Of a DNA stretch of 64,000 nucleotides, positions 21,256 through 33,267 are shown piece after piece; position 1 is the first letter of the stretch; every line of letters starts with the position of its first letter. The translations under genes and the position numbers were made by a program. The stretch covers positions 496,001 to 560,000 of the forward strand of contig NW_008805073.1 in the NCBI RefSeq assembly GCF_000004825.1. The letters run 5' to 3'. This DNA comes from Heterostelium album PN500. Lineage: Eukaryota; Evosea; Eumycetozoa; Acytosteliales; Acytosteliaceae. The notes beneath the pieces were generated by a model. The model was not told where the DNA came from and searched no databases. It was given only the letters and a program-made list of their open reading frames with translations.

Positions 21256-24200
21256 ATGTATATATTTGACTTATTAGTTGAGGGTGACTATATGTCATTG
21301 ATCAATCGATTGGTTGAAATCGATCATATCAATCAGATACAATCAAAAACTATAACAAACAGTAATAATAACAGTAATAATCATGTAAAGAATAACAATA
21401 GTAATAATAATAATAATGATAATAAAGTTAATATTTATGAAGAATATGAAATGTGTTTATCATATTTAGTTAATTTAACAGTTAATAATCAATCACTAAC
21501 AGAGATAAAAGAGATTCTACATTGTTACTCATCAAAGATGTCTATCCACATGGCAATGTCACTCACTAGAATCACACAATATCAATATATAGATACTAAA
21601 TCATATCATTCATTCATACAAGAGGAAATACAATTCAGAAAGAAACTATCACATGTATGTATCTATTGATTGGATAAACATAAAAAGAAAGAGAGAGATA
21701 ATAGAGATTGAGAGAAAGAACTTTAACTAACATAACATATATATATATATCTATTTTAAATGGAATGTTTATTAAAAACATGTTAGTTGGAGAAGAAAAC
21801 AACATTAATAGATATAACAGAGAATATTGGTGATTTATTTGAGAATGGTGATATAACTATCAAGTTAAGATTGGTATTGAGTGATCTCATCGGTTTGTTG
21901 GACTACTCTGACAGACAGCAAGAGCTGAATCTACTAAAGAAGCAGCAACAGCAACCACAACAACATCAACTCGATATACACAAGTATGAATGTTCAATAT
22001 TAGATATACCAATATACCAAGAAGAATTATGTTTTATATTACCTTTTATTACTTTTAAATTTAATGATATTATCAATTTTAATGTAAGTACTTACTACTA
22101 CTATTATTATTAACTAATTGGTTAATAATATAATAATCTTTAACTTGTAGTTACTAATTAAACAACAATTTAATTAATCTATAGAATATGTTGATATCAT
22201 TGCTATATTTGAATCAAGCACCAAAGCTGATGCATCTATTGATATTGAATCATCCTTTGGAGTTCAAGGAGATCGTGGAGGATATCATATTGAAGTCGAT
22301 AGAGTTGGTCGGTTTCGAGAGGATCAAGAGAATATTGCTAGAGTTGTGTAAACTCTCAAAGTTTGTCGCTACCTTTATCCGCGCGAAACTGATAGAACAA
22401 ACATTGATGCCAGAGTTAATCTTTATGATAACAACACAGTTTATCAAAGACGACATCAACTTTCTCAGTAATATCATTGTAAATAGACAGGAGTATCAAT
22501 GGATCAAAGATTATATTTCGCAAAGAGAATCACCTTCATTCAATGAGATAAGAGATAATCTATTATCAATTGTATGTATGACCTTATATATATATATTAT
22601 ATGTTGTAATGATTTATTTAATTATACATGTATAATTAACATTTGTTTTTTTTTGTTTATCTAGTTGGATAAATCTAATAATAATCAAATGAATACATCA
22701 ACATCTGAATTGAATTCACCTACAGCTACAACAACTACTACAAACACTACAACTAATGGTAGTATTCAATCGATAATAACTATACAATCAATTGTTAGAA
22801 TATATTGTGGTATGGCAGGTGTGCTTGGTATCAAGTTGAGTGGTGCAGAGATAACAGCAACTTTACAACTCATCGATAAATACAAGAGTAAATCATTCTC
22901 AAGAATCTATCTATGCTTTCTATTGGTAATAGAAGGTTTATTACGTATAATTCAACCTGTAACTATCAAATCTTTCTTACCAATTCCACAACATTAACAT
23001 AGTATTATCATTTTTATTAACATATTAATATATTGTTATTATTATTATTATTATTATTATAGAAAAGAATATCAGAATGTTTTAATAATATATTAAAAAC
23101 AAATAGCTGTGATGATCTATTACTGTTAATATCAATCTATTTCCATACAAGACAGTTACCGAATATCGTTGTCATTGTAAAGAATATTCTTGGATTCAGA
23201 CCGTCTATTCACACTGAGAGTCTGAATCAAATCGGTGAGTTGTTGACCAAGGATATATTCCCAGAGGCATTGGTAGCTTTAAAGGCATCGTTATTACCAA
23301 CTACCGATAATCTATCGAATGGTAACACATCAAATATCTCTGGTAGTGGTGGTGGTAGTAGTGGTAGTAGTAGTGGTGGTGCTGATAATCACAATACATC
23401 GATGATGTGCATCTATCATCTACTGAGTGAACGTATCTTTGAAAAGTATGAAACCGACATGGGTCAATGGATATGGACACAAACACTGAAAGCATCTACA
23501 CCCATACATTATCTACTACCTTCATGTTTAGATAAACTTATTAAAAAGTAAGTAAATAACCAACTGATATATATATATATATCAATACAATATTGTAATG
23601 TCATAAGCTAACTTAAACTTTATTTAATTAGTATTATAGAACCGTCGATTCTAACGAATACACCATTGTTCTATATGAAGAGGATATCAGAGTGGACGAT
23701 ATCATCGTTGTTTGTGCCGTCAAAACAGACACCTATGGTCGTACAGGTGTTGGTTGTCTACTTTGTACTAAGGTATAACGATAGTGTTATGAAGTTCAAA
23801 ACTGAACAATCTTTAAAACAAAAGACATCTTCTATTCTAATAGAAACAACACAATGTAAGTAAATAATATTACACAATGTAAACTTATTGATTGATTTAA
23901 CAAAGTATTAATTATAATTCTTAACTATTATATATACTAGTAAAAGAGTATTCAGATGAATTCCTTTCAAAGCTACCAATACAAAGTTGTTTGAATACAA
24001 TACAATCGAATGCTAAGGATTACTTTTATATTATTCCACCGTTTTTCTACTTGGTTAGCTCGCAATTTCCACAGTTGTTCAACGTTGCTCTGTTGCTCGA
24101 AGAAGAGGAGCGTCACTACAATTCTATCGCCACACTAAACTACATACCGCAATACTTTAAGCAATCAATCTATCCAAAGAGTGCAGATACTAAATATACA

Positions 24201-25517
24201 GTGTCGGTATTCCAAAAGACAACCAGCAATCCAACAACCACCTATCTTATTCTTAGCTACTTGAATACACTACCGGATGCTTCTCTCACTGCACTGGTCA
24301 TTCCTCTCGTCCAACATCTCCTGCCTATACTCATCGATAACTTCCAGCAACCACAGATCGACGGTATCATTCCGCTATTTACCGATTTGTGGAGTCGATT
24401 GTTTCCTCTCGACCAAACGAACGTCGCACTAAAGACAATAAATGTATTTACCAGTCTTGAAAGTGGAGGAACGACTGGTTCCACTACCACTGCTTCAGGC
24501 AGTGTTGGCTCTGCTCAATATACACACACAGACGTCGTCAACGATCCACTCCTGGTATTCCGCTCTCACCCAACTGTGTTCCACTGTCCACCGCTCTTTA
24601 AGATACTCCTCAATGTACTGTACTTCTACATGATGTCATCGAAGAAGTATCTACAGAATTGCATCTCTGTAGCACCGATTGGCAGTGGCAAGCAAGAAGA
24701 AATCACCACCCTGATTCTCACTCAGGAGAGCTCTATCATTCAGCTGCTACTCGAGTTGTGCATCGTCGACACCATACCGCTGGAGCCAATACAGTCGTTT
24801 ACCGCAGCAGACATTGAAGAGATTCGTTGTAACATCTGTAACTTTATACACCAGCTCTTCATTGAGAAGCCGCTACTTATCAAACTCGTACACTTCCAGG
24901 GTTACTCACCGCGACTACTGCCTATCACCGTCACACACATCCCTTCGATGCACATCTGCTTTGACTTTATTCCGGAGCTACTCAGTCAGCCACACCTCGA
25001 CAAACAGATCTTCTCGATACAGCTATCGGCATTCCTGGCGGAGCGCTATCCAATACCCAAGAGTCTACGTATTTGTAGATATGCACTTGGTCGTATTGCT
25101 CATAATCTTGGTGTAAATCTTACCTCTACACACAACAATAATAGTAGTAATAGCACTAGTAACATAGTTATCAATGTCCGTTCCGACTTTGAAAAAGATA
25201 ACTTTATCAAACAAATATTACCGTCGCTAACCAGATTTGCCAAGACCTACCCGATATTGGCAGAAGATTGTCTACAAATCTTAACTGAACAACTACCCAA
25301 CAAACAATTATTTAATAATAATAGTAATAATAATGGAGCTCAACCAAATAATAATGCAGACAAATCACAACATCAACAGTTTTATAATGGATTTTCAACA
25401 CCAACACTAGAGCAACAAACCAATACAACACCGTGGATAAAAGTAAACGATAAAACAACCATTCATACAGATATATATCAAGCGATTCAGATACTCGTTA
25501 AGAATATAACGAATTAA
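21256..25517 (+). CDS. ints2: Integrator complex subunit 2
   Basis: Homolog of INTS2, a scaffold subunit of the nuclear Integrator complex that acts on RNA polymerase II transcripts (snRNA 3'-end processing, attenuation). Seven exons fit with consistent phases: 21256..21654, 21787..22083, 22185..22571, 22665..22958, 23063..23547, 23632..23855 and 23941..25517, about 1220 residues (human 1204). Diagnostic segments in human order: IYCGMAGVLGIKLSGAEITA, LLLLISIYFHTRQLPNIVVI, CIYHLLSERIF, WIWTQTLKASTPIHYLLP, LLVVYF-type strand VQVLVVYFVLRYND, and FLSKLPIQSCLNTIQ followed by PQLFNVALLLEEE. Exon 4 could end at GT 22959 (chosen, in phase, donor GTAACT) because the frame otherwise stops before the next exon. 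The Asn/Gln-rich insert near residues 1120-1170 is species-specific. Family call strong, exon 4 end moderate. Confidence 0.9.
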
Positions 25518-25942
25518 ATAATTGATATATATATAAAAACAAATAAAAGATAATTGAATATCACAAGTTTAAAACAACTACAAGATTTATAAATCTAATT
25601 AGTTTGTGTGTGGTGTGTTGTGTTTATAACCTAATAAAAGCTACCAATAAAAATATTTAAAGATTTTGTGTTGTGTTATTGCATTTTAAAATGTATATGC
25701 AAAAAAAAAATATTTTGATTAATAACTGATGAAAGAGATATAAAACAAACCAATTTTTAAATATATTAAAGTTTAAAACAAATATACAATTAAAGAATTT
25801 ATTGTTAACACAACTTCTACTATTATAAGTTTACATAAATTGATTTGCATTGATTAAAGTAATTTTAATTTTTATATTCTAAATAATTTCACATATATAT
25901 ATATATATATATAAATATATAAACTTTTTTTGTTTTATAAAT
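25518..25942. other. Intergenic region before methyltransferase array
   Basis: About 425 bp, A+T-rich, with a (TA)n run near 25892-25910 just upstream of the first methyltransferase start. No further feature seen. Confidence 0.6.
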
Positions 25943-27093
25943 ATGGAAGAATTATCAGTACCAACAACATCTTTATTTGTATGCTCATTAAGGCTTTACA
26001 TTACAAATCAATTTGTGAAATATGTTTTAGAAAAAGAAAATGGTGATCAACAGTCAAAAGAATTAGTAAAATCCTTCTTCAAAAAATATGATCCTGATCT
26101 ACCAAACATTGTTTCAAGGTATTCAAATATTTTGGTATATGATCCGTAAGTTTTGTTTTTTTTGATAATAATTATTATTATGACTAACATATTAAAATTA
26201 TAAAAAGATATTCTTATTATTTTTGTAAGACAAATGAATCATTATTGTATATTTCAGACTCATTAAATAAAATTAATGATACTTTTCCTGGAAACCTAGA
26301 GTCAAAGACTTTCGAGAAGGAAGTGCTAGAGGAGATCCAATTTCCAACGAACTTACGATTCCCAGAGTTAAAGAATTATATTCTAAATTCAAAAAATCCA
26401 ATGATGTCTTGGACTTTGTTAAATTCCAAAGGATTACTCCTGGCATTACTCTTCAGAACCAGGTACATCGATGATTTCATTGTCGAGAAAATCAACGAAG
26501 GTTATGATCAATTTGTTTTGTTGGGTGCTGGTCTAGATTCAAGAGGATATCGTTTGCCATTCAAATCTGGAACAACCGTTTGGGAAGTTGATTTCCCAGA
26601 GGTGTTGAACTACAAACAATTCGTTCTCGAGAGTGTTAAAGATGTCATTCCAAAAGTATCTCAAGCCAACAATGTATATATTACCAGTGACCTTTTAAAA
26701 CCCCAAGATTGGACATCTCAATTGCAATCTACAGGATTCGATAGTAACAAAAAGACAATTTGGATTATGGAGGGACTTCTCTTTTACATTGAGAGGTCAG
26801 GTATCTCATTGATTCTAAATTCAGTTTCCAAATTATCTTCATCTGGATCTGGTGCATGTATGCAAAATATGTCAGCTGATTTAACAGAAAAAGAAACATT
26901 CAATCCAATGGTTTTGCTTTGTAGAAAGGAAATGCGTTCATTGAGCAACGACCCATATGAGTATCAATTGGAAATGGGATTTACAAAAGATGTCAAAATA
27001 TATCATGAGAGTCAGATAGAAATTCTCTATAAAATAAGTGAAGAGAAAATAGAGAATACAAATAATCATATTATAATTGCATATAAGCCTTAA
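25943..27093 (+). CDS. LCMT-type SAM-dependent methyltransferase, copy 1
   Basis: Member of the leucine carboxyl methyltransferase-like family (PF04072), which transfers a methyl group from S-adenosylmethionine; the substrate is unknown. Exons 25943..26145 and 26208..27093 join in phase 2 to give 362 residues. The SAM-binding motif I is FVLLGAGLDSRGYRLPF (family consensus LGAGxDTRxxR). Downstream are VWEVDFPEV (acidic motif II) and TIWIMEGLLFYI. The N-terminal helix MEELSVPTTSLFVCSLRLYI is shared with the next two genes, as is the intron, at the same codon (after ILVYDP). It is the first of three head-to-tail copies. Not PPM1 itself: closer to the many uncharacterised bacterial and amoebal O-methyltransferases of this family. 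Confidence 0.88.
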
Positions 27094-27539
27094 ATAATAA
27101 TATTTCTCAATCATAAATAAAAATCATTTTTTTTTATCAGTTTTTAACTCAACCCCAATCTTTTCTCAAAATTCTTAACCAGTACTCTAATTTTCTCTTC
27201 TTCTCACAAACATTTCCTTTTACAAATTTGATATCTCATAAAGAAGAACAGTAACAAGTAATAGGGAAGATGAAATAATTATTTTTATCATTATTCACCC
27301 ACTCAACATATTCACACTCTTAATTTTGTTTTTTTTACAGTTTTATGGTATATAACTAACTAGGAAAAAATAAACCCTATATCATCATATTATATATATC
27401 AATTTTTATAATTTATTTATTTGATGCTTGAATATTTAATAAAATATTATTTTATTATGTTCTAAAATAATAATGAAAGTATTTCAAGTTATTATTAAAA
27501 ATTCAATCATAAATTTTATTATTTTGTAAAGTTATTTAA
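27094..27539. other. Spacer between methyltransferase copies 1 and 2
   Basis: About 445 bp, A+T-rich, with polyadenylation-like AATAAA near 27114. No open frame or fold stands out. Confidence 0.55.
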
Positions 27540-28689
27540 ATGGAAAAAATAACAGTTCCTACTACTTCTCTATTTGTTTGTTCTTCTAGATTATTTGTTA
27601 CTAACGAATATGTCGGAAAAGTATTAAATAATCCAAACAGTACTGATGATGAAATGAAATCTATCCAAGAATTTCGAAGGAGATATAATTCATCTTTACC
27701 AAACCTATTAGATCATTATTCTAAAATTTTAGTATATGATCCGTAAGTAATTTTAAGATTAAATAAGCCAATATTTATTATAAACTATTAATTTATTTTT
27801 TAGATATTCATATTATTTTTGTAATACAGATGAATCTACGTTAATTGTATCAAATGTTATGGACAAATTTCATTCTATGTACCCTTGTTTCTTTGAGACG
27901 GAGCTATTCAAGAAAGAGGTATTGGAGGTGATCAAATTTCCTACTGATTTGGCATACAAAGAGCTAAAGAACTATGTGCTAAACTCACCATCACCAATGA
28001 TGTCATGGACCATGCTCAACAGCCAAGGTTTATTAATACACATGCTACTGAGAACCAAGTATATCGATGATTTCGTTCAAGAGAAAATCAATGAAGGTTT
28101 CGAGCAATTCGTCATACTTGGTGCCGGTCTAGATTCAAGAGGATATCGCTTGCCATTCAAATCTGGAACAACCGTTTGGGAAGTTGATTTCCCAGAGGTA
28201 TTGAACTACAAACAATTCGTGATTGGCAACGCAGAGATTCCTAAGGTATCGCAAGCCAACAACGTTTTTATTACCAGTGATCTACTGCAATCCAAAGAAT
28301 GGACATCGCGAATGGACTCAACTGGATTCAACCGTGCCAAGAAAACCATTTGGATATTAGAGGGTCTGGTCTTTTACATCGACAGAGAAGGTACTTCGCT
28401 AATACTGAAAACTGTCAATTCGATGTCTGCATCGGGATCCGGTATTCTCTATGAAACCATATCCAAACGTTATTCATATCATGAGAAGCTCAATCCGATG
28501 ATAACACTCTTCAGAGTTGATATGATCACTACAACCGAGACACCAACAGACCTACTGGAAGATCTTTGCTTTACCAAAGATGTCAAATCACTCTCTGAAA
28601 TCGATACACAAATACTCTACAATGTAAAGAAAGAGGATGATAATGAACCACACGTACCCACTAGTTTCACAATTGCATACAAACAATAA
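27540..28689 (+). CDS. LCMT-type SAM-dependent methyltransferase, copy 2
   Basis: Paralog of the preceding gene with identical gene structure: exons 27540..27742 and 27804..28689, phase 2, 362 residues. Motif I is FVILGAGLDSRGYRLPF, then VWEVDFPEV and TIWILEGLVFYI. Around 28128-28220 the DNA differs from copy 1 at only about two positions in some 90, while flanking parts diverge freely. A neighbouring stretch (28044-28080) is instead almost identical to copy 3. This mosaic suggests gene conversion. The C-terminal 40 residues are unlike those of copies 1 and 3, so substrate specificity may differ. Confidence 0.88.
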
Positions 28690-29279
28690 TATTATTAAAA
28701 AAAGGAACACTAGTATTATTTATCAGTAGACTATTATAATTAATATTTTTATTATTATACAAATTGAATAATGATGTGAAGAAAAAGCAAGATATTTGTA
28801 AGATAGAACGCCTCTGAAAAATCAGAGAGATTTTTTGCAATTACAAAGTTTACATTATTGTGCATGTGTTAAATTTTTGAATCTGTGATATCCCCAAAAT
28901 TGAAAAAACTTTGTAATTGGTTTATGTATCACCAATCTGAAGAGTTTGCAACCAATCTTAATCAAGGGTTGCTCTATTTTTAGGTTTAAAAAAACTGTAA
29001 AAAAAAATATTCTTTAATTTTTTACCCTTTTAGTGAAGGGGGCGGGCTGAGATTTTAAAAAAAAAAATACGACGCGATGTTTTGTTATAAACCTCCGAAA
29101 AAAAAAAATAGTTTAATCTGATACTTTTCACACAATACACAAAAAAAGATATTGTTTATTTAAAATTTTTTTTCCTAATTTTTTTTTTTTTTTTTTGATT
29201 TAAAGGAAAGAAAGTCAAACTGAATATCATTCTTCAAAATACTTTAGTCTTAACTCATTCTATAAAAAAAAAAAAAATA
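28690..29279. other. Spacer between methyltransferase copies 2 and 3, with inverted repeat
   Basis: About 590 bp. It includes the inverted repeat at 28838-28919, a short hairpin CTCTGA-AAAA-TCAGAG (near 28812), a small G-rich patch (GAAGGGGGCGGGCTGAG, near 29033-29050) unusual for this DNA, and several A and T runs. No coding frame. Confidence 0.55.
28838..28919. repeat. 14-bp perfect inverted repeat, 54-nt loop
   Basis: CAATTACAAAGTTT at 28838-28851 is matched exactly by AAACTTTGTAATTG at 28906-28919. Could be a small structured transcript or remnant element ends. No family recognised. Confidence 0.5.
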
Positions 29280-30446
29280 ATGGAAGTAATTTCAATTCCA
29301 AGCACATCACTATTTGTGTGTTCATCAAGACTCTTCATCACCAACTCATTTATAGAACGTGTCTTGAACAATCCAAACAGTGATGATCAAACTAAAGAGT
29401 TGGTAAAACCTTTACTAGGAGTATATGATTCTTCACTTCCAAATCTCTTGGAGAAATATTTAAGTATTTTAGTTTATGATCCGTATGTTTTTTTTTTTTT
29501 TTATTTTATTTATTTGTATATTAATTAAATAGGTGGAATGTTTATTTAATTTATTTTATTTAGATATTCATATTATTTTTGTCAAACAGCTGAATCATCG
29601 TTGATTGTTTCGAATGCTATGGATAAAGCTAACCTTCAGTATCCAGGTTGCTATGAATCAGAGTCATTCAGAAAGGAGGTTTTGGAGGAAATCAAATTCC
29701 CAACTAATTTGTCATTCAAAGAGTTGAAGCAGTATATCATGAGTTCTAAATCTCCAATGATGTCTTGGACCATGTTAAACTCCAAAGGTTTAATCATCCA
29801 CATGCTCCTAAGAACCAAGTATATCGATGATTTCGTTCAAGAGAAAATCAACGAAGGCTACGAACAATTTGTTATCCTTGGTGCCGGTTTCGATACCAGA
29901 GGATATCGTATGCCTTTCAAATCTGGAACAACCGTTTGGGAAGTAGATTTCCCAGAGGTGTTGAACTACAAACGTTATGTTATCGAGGGTGTCAAAGATG
30001 TTCCAAAAGTATCACAGGCCGACAACGTTTATATTATCAGCGATCTACTGGCAACCAAAGACTGGACAGAGCAATTGGAGGCAACTGGATTCAATCGTAA
30101 CAAAAAGACTATTTGGATCATGGAAGGACTTCTCCCATACATTGAAAGAAGTGGTGTATCTTCAGTTTTGAAGACCATAAACTCACTTTCCACTAGCGGA
30201 TCCGGTGTTTGCTTTGAAAATATTCTAGCGGATGAATCCAAATACGACAAACACAATCCAATTGTAATCTTTATGTACTCGACAATGAGATCGCATACCC
30301 ATCTTCCATTTGAATTCATACCAGAACTTGGATTCACAAAAGATGTTAAGGTTCTCTATGAGAATCAAACTCAAAAACATTTTAAGATCTCCGACGAGGA
30401 AGACGATTGTCATGTTAGATCCTATTTGACTATTGCTTACAAATAA
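29280..30446 (+). CDS. LCMT-type SAM-dependent methyltransferase, copy 3
   Basis: Third paralog: exons 29280..29482 and 29564..30446, phase 2 as in the others, 361 residues. Motif I is FVILGAGFDTRGYRMPF, the closest of the three to the family consensus. VWEVDFPEV and TIWIMEGLLPYI follow. The 81-bp intron begins GTATGT, against GTAAGT in copies 1 and 2. The gene is convergent with the broken reductase copy, whose remains start within about 50 bp of this stop. Cytosolic by appearance (no signal peptide or TM). Confidence 0.88.
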
Positions 30447-30489
30447 ATATTTATAAATTTTGTAATGGAAAAGAATTAATAATATTTTA

Positions 30490-30830
30490 CTCTTAATATA
30501 ATTCCAATCAATATTTTCATTATTCTGAGATGTGGATTCGGAAATGAATGACACAATCTTGTTTCCTAAAGGTAGTAGCACTGAAAGTATGTAGAAATCT
30601 TTTAACTCCACTTGGATTGCTGCTATTAATAAATTTGAGGTACGGATATTGATTTTATTTTGATATGAAATAGAAGCATTTTTAATGCCTGCAGTGGAAC
30701 CAAAAGCTGTAGTATGAAAAAGTACATCAACTTGATCTTGAGGAATTGTTGATAATAGTGATTCTAAATTTGTTATATCATTTGACAAGATTTAATTGAT
30801 CACAAAAATATATCATTGTAACTTTTGAGT
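30490..30830 (-). pseudogene. Truncated, broken copy of the adjacent reductase gene
   Basis: On the minus strand, NDITNLESLLSTIPQDQVDV and LFHTTAF closely match DITDLESLINTIPHDPQVDI and LFHTAAL of the reductase at 30847-31905, followed by NLLIAAIQ and IDWNY (NILQAAIQ and HNWNY in the parent). The N-terminal Rossmann motif and the C-terminal half are missing, and the frame shifts before NDITNL. It is a partial tandem duplicate immediately downstream of the intact gene. Confidence 0.75.
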
Positions 30831-30846
30831 TAAAATGGAAATTTTA

Positions 30847-31905
30847 TTATTTTTTGTTTACATTTTTCATCCAAGTTATACAATTTTGCACCATTTGTTC
30901 TAATGGAATTTTATTATTGAATCCAAGTTCATTCACTGCTTTAGTATCGTCGACTTTAAATGATTCGATTACACCTTCCGCCACAACAAAGAGATCGGGT
31001 TTTCTTCCAGTTACTCTGGCATAGAATCTTAACATTGACATGGAGAAATTAAATTCAAAATTTGAAATAGTCCTAATATTCTCTGGATTGTCTTTACCAA
31101 ACACTCGATTGCAAACTACCATAAAGTTTTTCCAATTGCTCTCTGCTCCACCTAATACATAGATTGATCCATTTGGTGAGGTTTCGCCAGCCACTACATG
31201 AACTCTTGCACATTCTTCAACGTCGATGAAAACAGCATTTCTATTTGGTGCTTTATTTAAAGTCCCGGCTTCGACCATTTTAATAGACAGGCTAATGTTT
31301 GATTCGTCGAATCTTCCAATGATATAGGGTGGGCATAGTACCACTGTTTCCAAAGTTGGACAATTACAATTTCTAATCAATTGCTCAGCTTGATATTTAC
31401 AGTTTACATAATTCCAATTATGATTACTCATTATTTGAGGCGTTGACTCTGAGATGACTACATCACCTGGTGTTCCAGCCGCACCTATAAATGTGGAAAT
31501 AGACGAAGTATATACTAGTCTCTTAACTCCACGTTGAATGGCAGCTTGAAGTATATTGGAAGTGCCACCCAAATTGGTATTGTTTTGTCGGGTGATGGCA
31601 GCAGGTCCTGCTTGCTCACTAAAAACTAAAGCTGCTGTATGGAAGAGGATATCAACTTGTGGATCATGTGGAATTGTATTGATAAGTGATTCCAAGTCAG
31701 TGATATCACCTTTTACCATGTGTAACTGATCACAAGAATATCCATCACCTTCGATATTCTTCTTTAATCTTTCCGCTTTTTCATTTGAACGATATAGAGC
31801 GTAAACAATATAATCTTTTTTAATTAATTGTTCTACAATATGAGTTCCTAAAAACCCCGTTGCACCTGTTACATATGCTATTTTTTTATTACTACTTGAT
31901 ATCAT
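30847..31905 (-). CDS. Extended short-chain dehydrogenase/reductase (3-beta-HSD/DFR type)
   Basis: NAD(P)-dependent extended SDR of the epimerase/3-beta-hydroxysteroid dehydrogenase/dihydroflavonol reductase superfamily, 352 residues, no intron. The N-terminal nucleotide-binding motif is VTGATGFLGTHIVEQL (residues ~12-27). DIT and LFHTAA strands follow. The catalytic Ser lies in LVYTSSIS (~residue 136) and the Tyr/Lys pair in YVNCK (~168-172). A typical CPPYIIGR segment comes after the active site. Substrate unknown (sterol, polyketide-like or aldehyde substrates are all possible). It lies tail-to-tail with the methyltransferase array, and a common small-molecule pathway is conceivable but is only inferred from proximity. 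Confidence 0.9.
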   Translation of the reverse strand: MISSSNKKIAYVTGATGFLGTHIVEQLIKKDYIVYALYRSNEKAERLKKNIEGDGYSCDQLHMVKGDITDLESLINTIPHDPQVDILFHTAALVFSEQAGPAAITRQNNTNLGGTSNILQAAIQRGVKRLVYTSSISTFIGAAGTPGDVVISESTPQIMSNHNWNYVNCKYQAEQLIRNCNCPTLETVVLCPPYIIGRFDESNISLSIKMVEAGTLNKAPNRNAVFIDVEECARVHVVAGETSPNGSIYVLGGAESNWKNFMVVCNRVFGKDNPENIRTISNFEFNFSMSMLRFYARVTGRKPDLFVVAEGVIESFKVDDTKAVNELGFNNKIPLEQMVQNCITWMKNVNKK

Positions 31906-32315
31906 TTATTTCTAAATATTAATAATATAATACCAAAACTATGCCAAAAGAAATATATATACTATTGAAATAATAAAATTTAGGAAATTGTATAAATTAT
32001 TAATATTTATAACACACTTTTTTAAAATAAAGTCATAAATTCTTAATATATATACATGTAGAGGATTATTGTTTGTTGTTCTTTAAACATTTTAAAATGT
32101 TATGTGACACACACTACTACAACATTCAAATGCATAATTAAAAATAAAGAATGGGCACCCACTTATAAATTACACATTTTGATTAAATAAAATAAAGTGT
32201 GCACTAAAATTGATCATTTTTGCAGGCTTTCATTAAAATGTAGTGTGAAAAAACAAAACAAAAATTTTATTGTTATGTTACTTTTTAAGTTACATTCATC
32301 TCATACAGAATATCA
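31906..32315. other. Divergent intergenic region, reductase / NDUFAF3
   Basis: About 410 bp, A+T-rich, between divergent starts. Contains a 16-bp palindrome AACATTTTAAAATGTT near 32087-32102. Probably two promoters; no coding frame. Confidence 0.55.
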
Positions 32316-33170
32316 ATGTTAAGATTTAAGAATACCTATAATATATTTAAAAATATTCAATCCAAGTCATATAATAATAATAATGGAAGTTTAAAAATAT
32401 CTTTATTTAGTAAATCAATATTACTATCTTCATCATCAAACTATAATAATAATAATAATAATAACAATAGATATATAAAAAGATGTTATACGAGTACGAA
32501 ACAATTGGATAGTAATAATCTATTCGATAGAGGTGGTGGTGGTACTGATATTATTACGATCGATGGCTACAGTCAACAAGGATTCTCTGTGAACTCGGTT
32601 TTGATACCTGGCTCGGTGGTTGCGATTCCCAATCTTTGTTTGCTGTGGGATGTTCACGAGCCCGCAGAGATCACCGTCGAGAGTATGGCGGCACTGGCTA
32701 TTGTCGATCCACCCATCGAGTTTGTCATTGTCGGAACGGGTGAAGCGCGTGTCCCACTCGATGCGGAGCTACTCGACCAACTGAAACGACGCTATCATAT
32801 CAACATCGAGGTGATGTCCACCGTCAATGCACTCGGAACCTACAATATCTTGGCAGAGGAAGGTAGACGTGTCGCTGCTTTTCTCATTTGCAACGAGGCG
32901 TGTCGCGAAGCTAAAGATCCATATTATGTATCGAAACGTGATTACAAACCACTTACCAATGAAAATACACTTGCCGGTAAACAACAATCATCAACATCAA
33001 CAACAACAACATCTTCCAAACAAAAGAAATACGACTACAGCGATAATCATAGTCAACCATTCGAACGAGAATACAGAGCTACCAAGAACAAAGAAGAACC
33101 TGTACCACAACAACTTTCATTCTCTGATAAACTATTGATTTGGATTGCCGAAAGATTCAGGAAGAAATAA
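32316..33170 (+). CDS. ndufaf3: Mitochondrial complex I assembly factor NDUFAF3 (DUF498)
   Basis: NDUFAF3 family (Mth938-like fold, PF04430), needed early in assembly of the matrix arm of NADH:ubiquinone oxidoreductase. 284 residues, single exon. The basic N-terminus (MLRFKNTYNIFKNIQ) and Asn/Ser stretch look like a mitochondrial presequence. The domain spans residues ~78-200: IDGYSQQGFSVNSVLIPGSV, ITVESMAALAIV, then the signature FVIVGTGEARVPL, INIEVMSTVNALGTYNIL and EEGRRVAAFLI. The family normally ends about there; the last ~85 residues (Ser/Thr/Gln-rich, ending FSDKLLIWIAERFRKK) are an extra amphipathic tail. The tail-to-tail EF-hand gene is about 100 bp away. Confidence 0.9.
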   Translation: MLRFKNTYNIFKNIQSKSYNNNNGSLKISLFSKSILLSSSSNYNNNNNNNNRYIKRCYTSTKQLDSNNLFDRGGGGTDIITIDGYSQQGFSVNSVLIPGSVVAIPNLCLLWDVHEPAEITVESMAALAIVDPPIEFVIVGTGEARVPLDAELLDQLKRRYHINIEVMSTVNALGTYNILAEEGRRVAAFLICNEACREAKDPYYVSKRDYKPLTNENTLAGKQQSSTSTTTTSSKQKKYDYSDNHSQPFEREYRATKNKEEPVPQQLSFSDKLLIWIAERFRKK

Positions 33171-33267
33171 ATAATAAAATAAAAGTAGATACACAAGCTT
33201 TTTGTTTGTTTTATTACATCATGATACATCATAAAATGGTTGTTGGTTGGTTGGTTGGTTGGTTTGT

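Noticed and set aside
23991-25517. Separate gene starting at an internal Met in the last INTS2 exon
   Set aside because: The upstream splice restores INTS2 sequence continuously (FLSKLPIQSCLN), so it is one exon of that gene.
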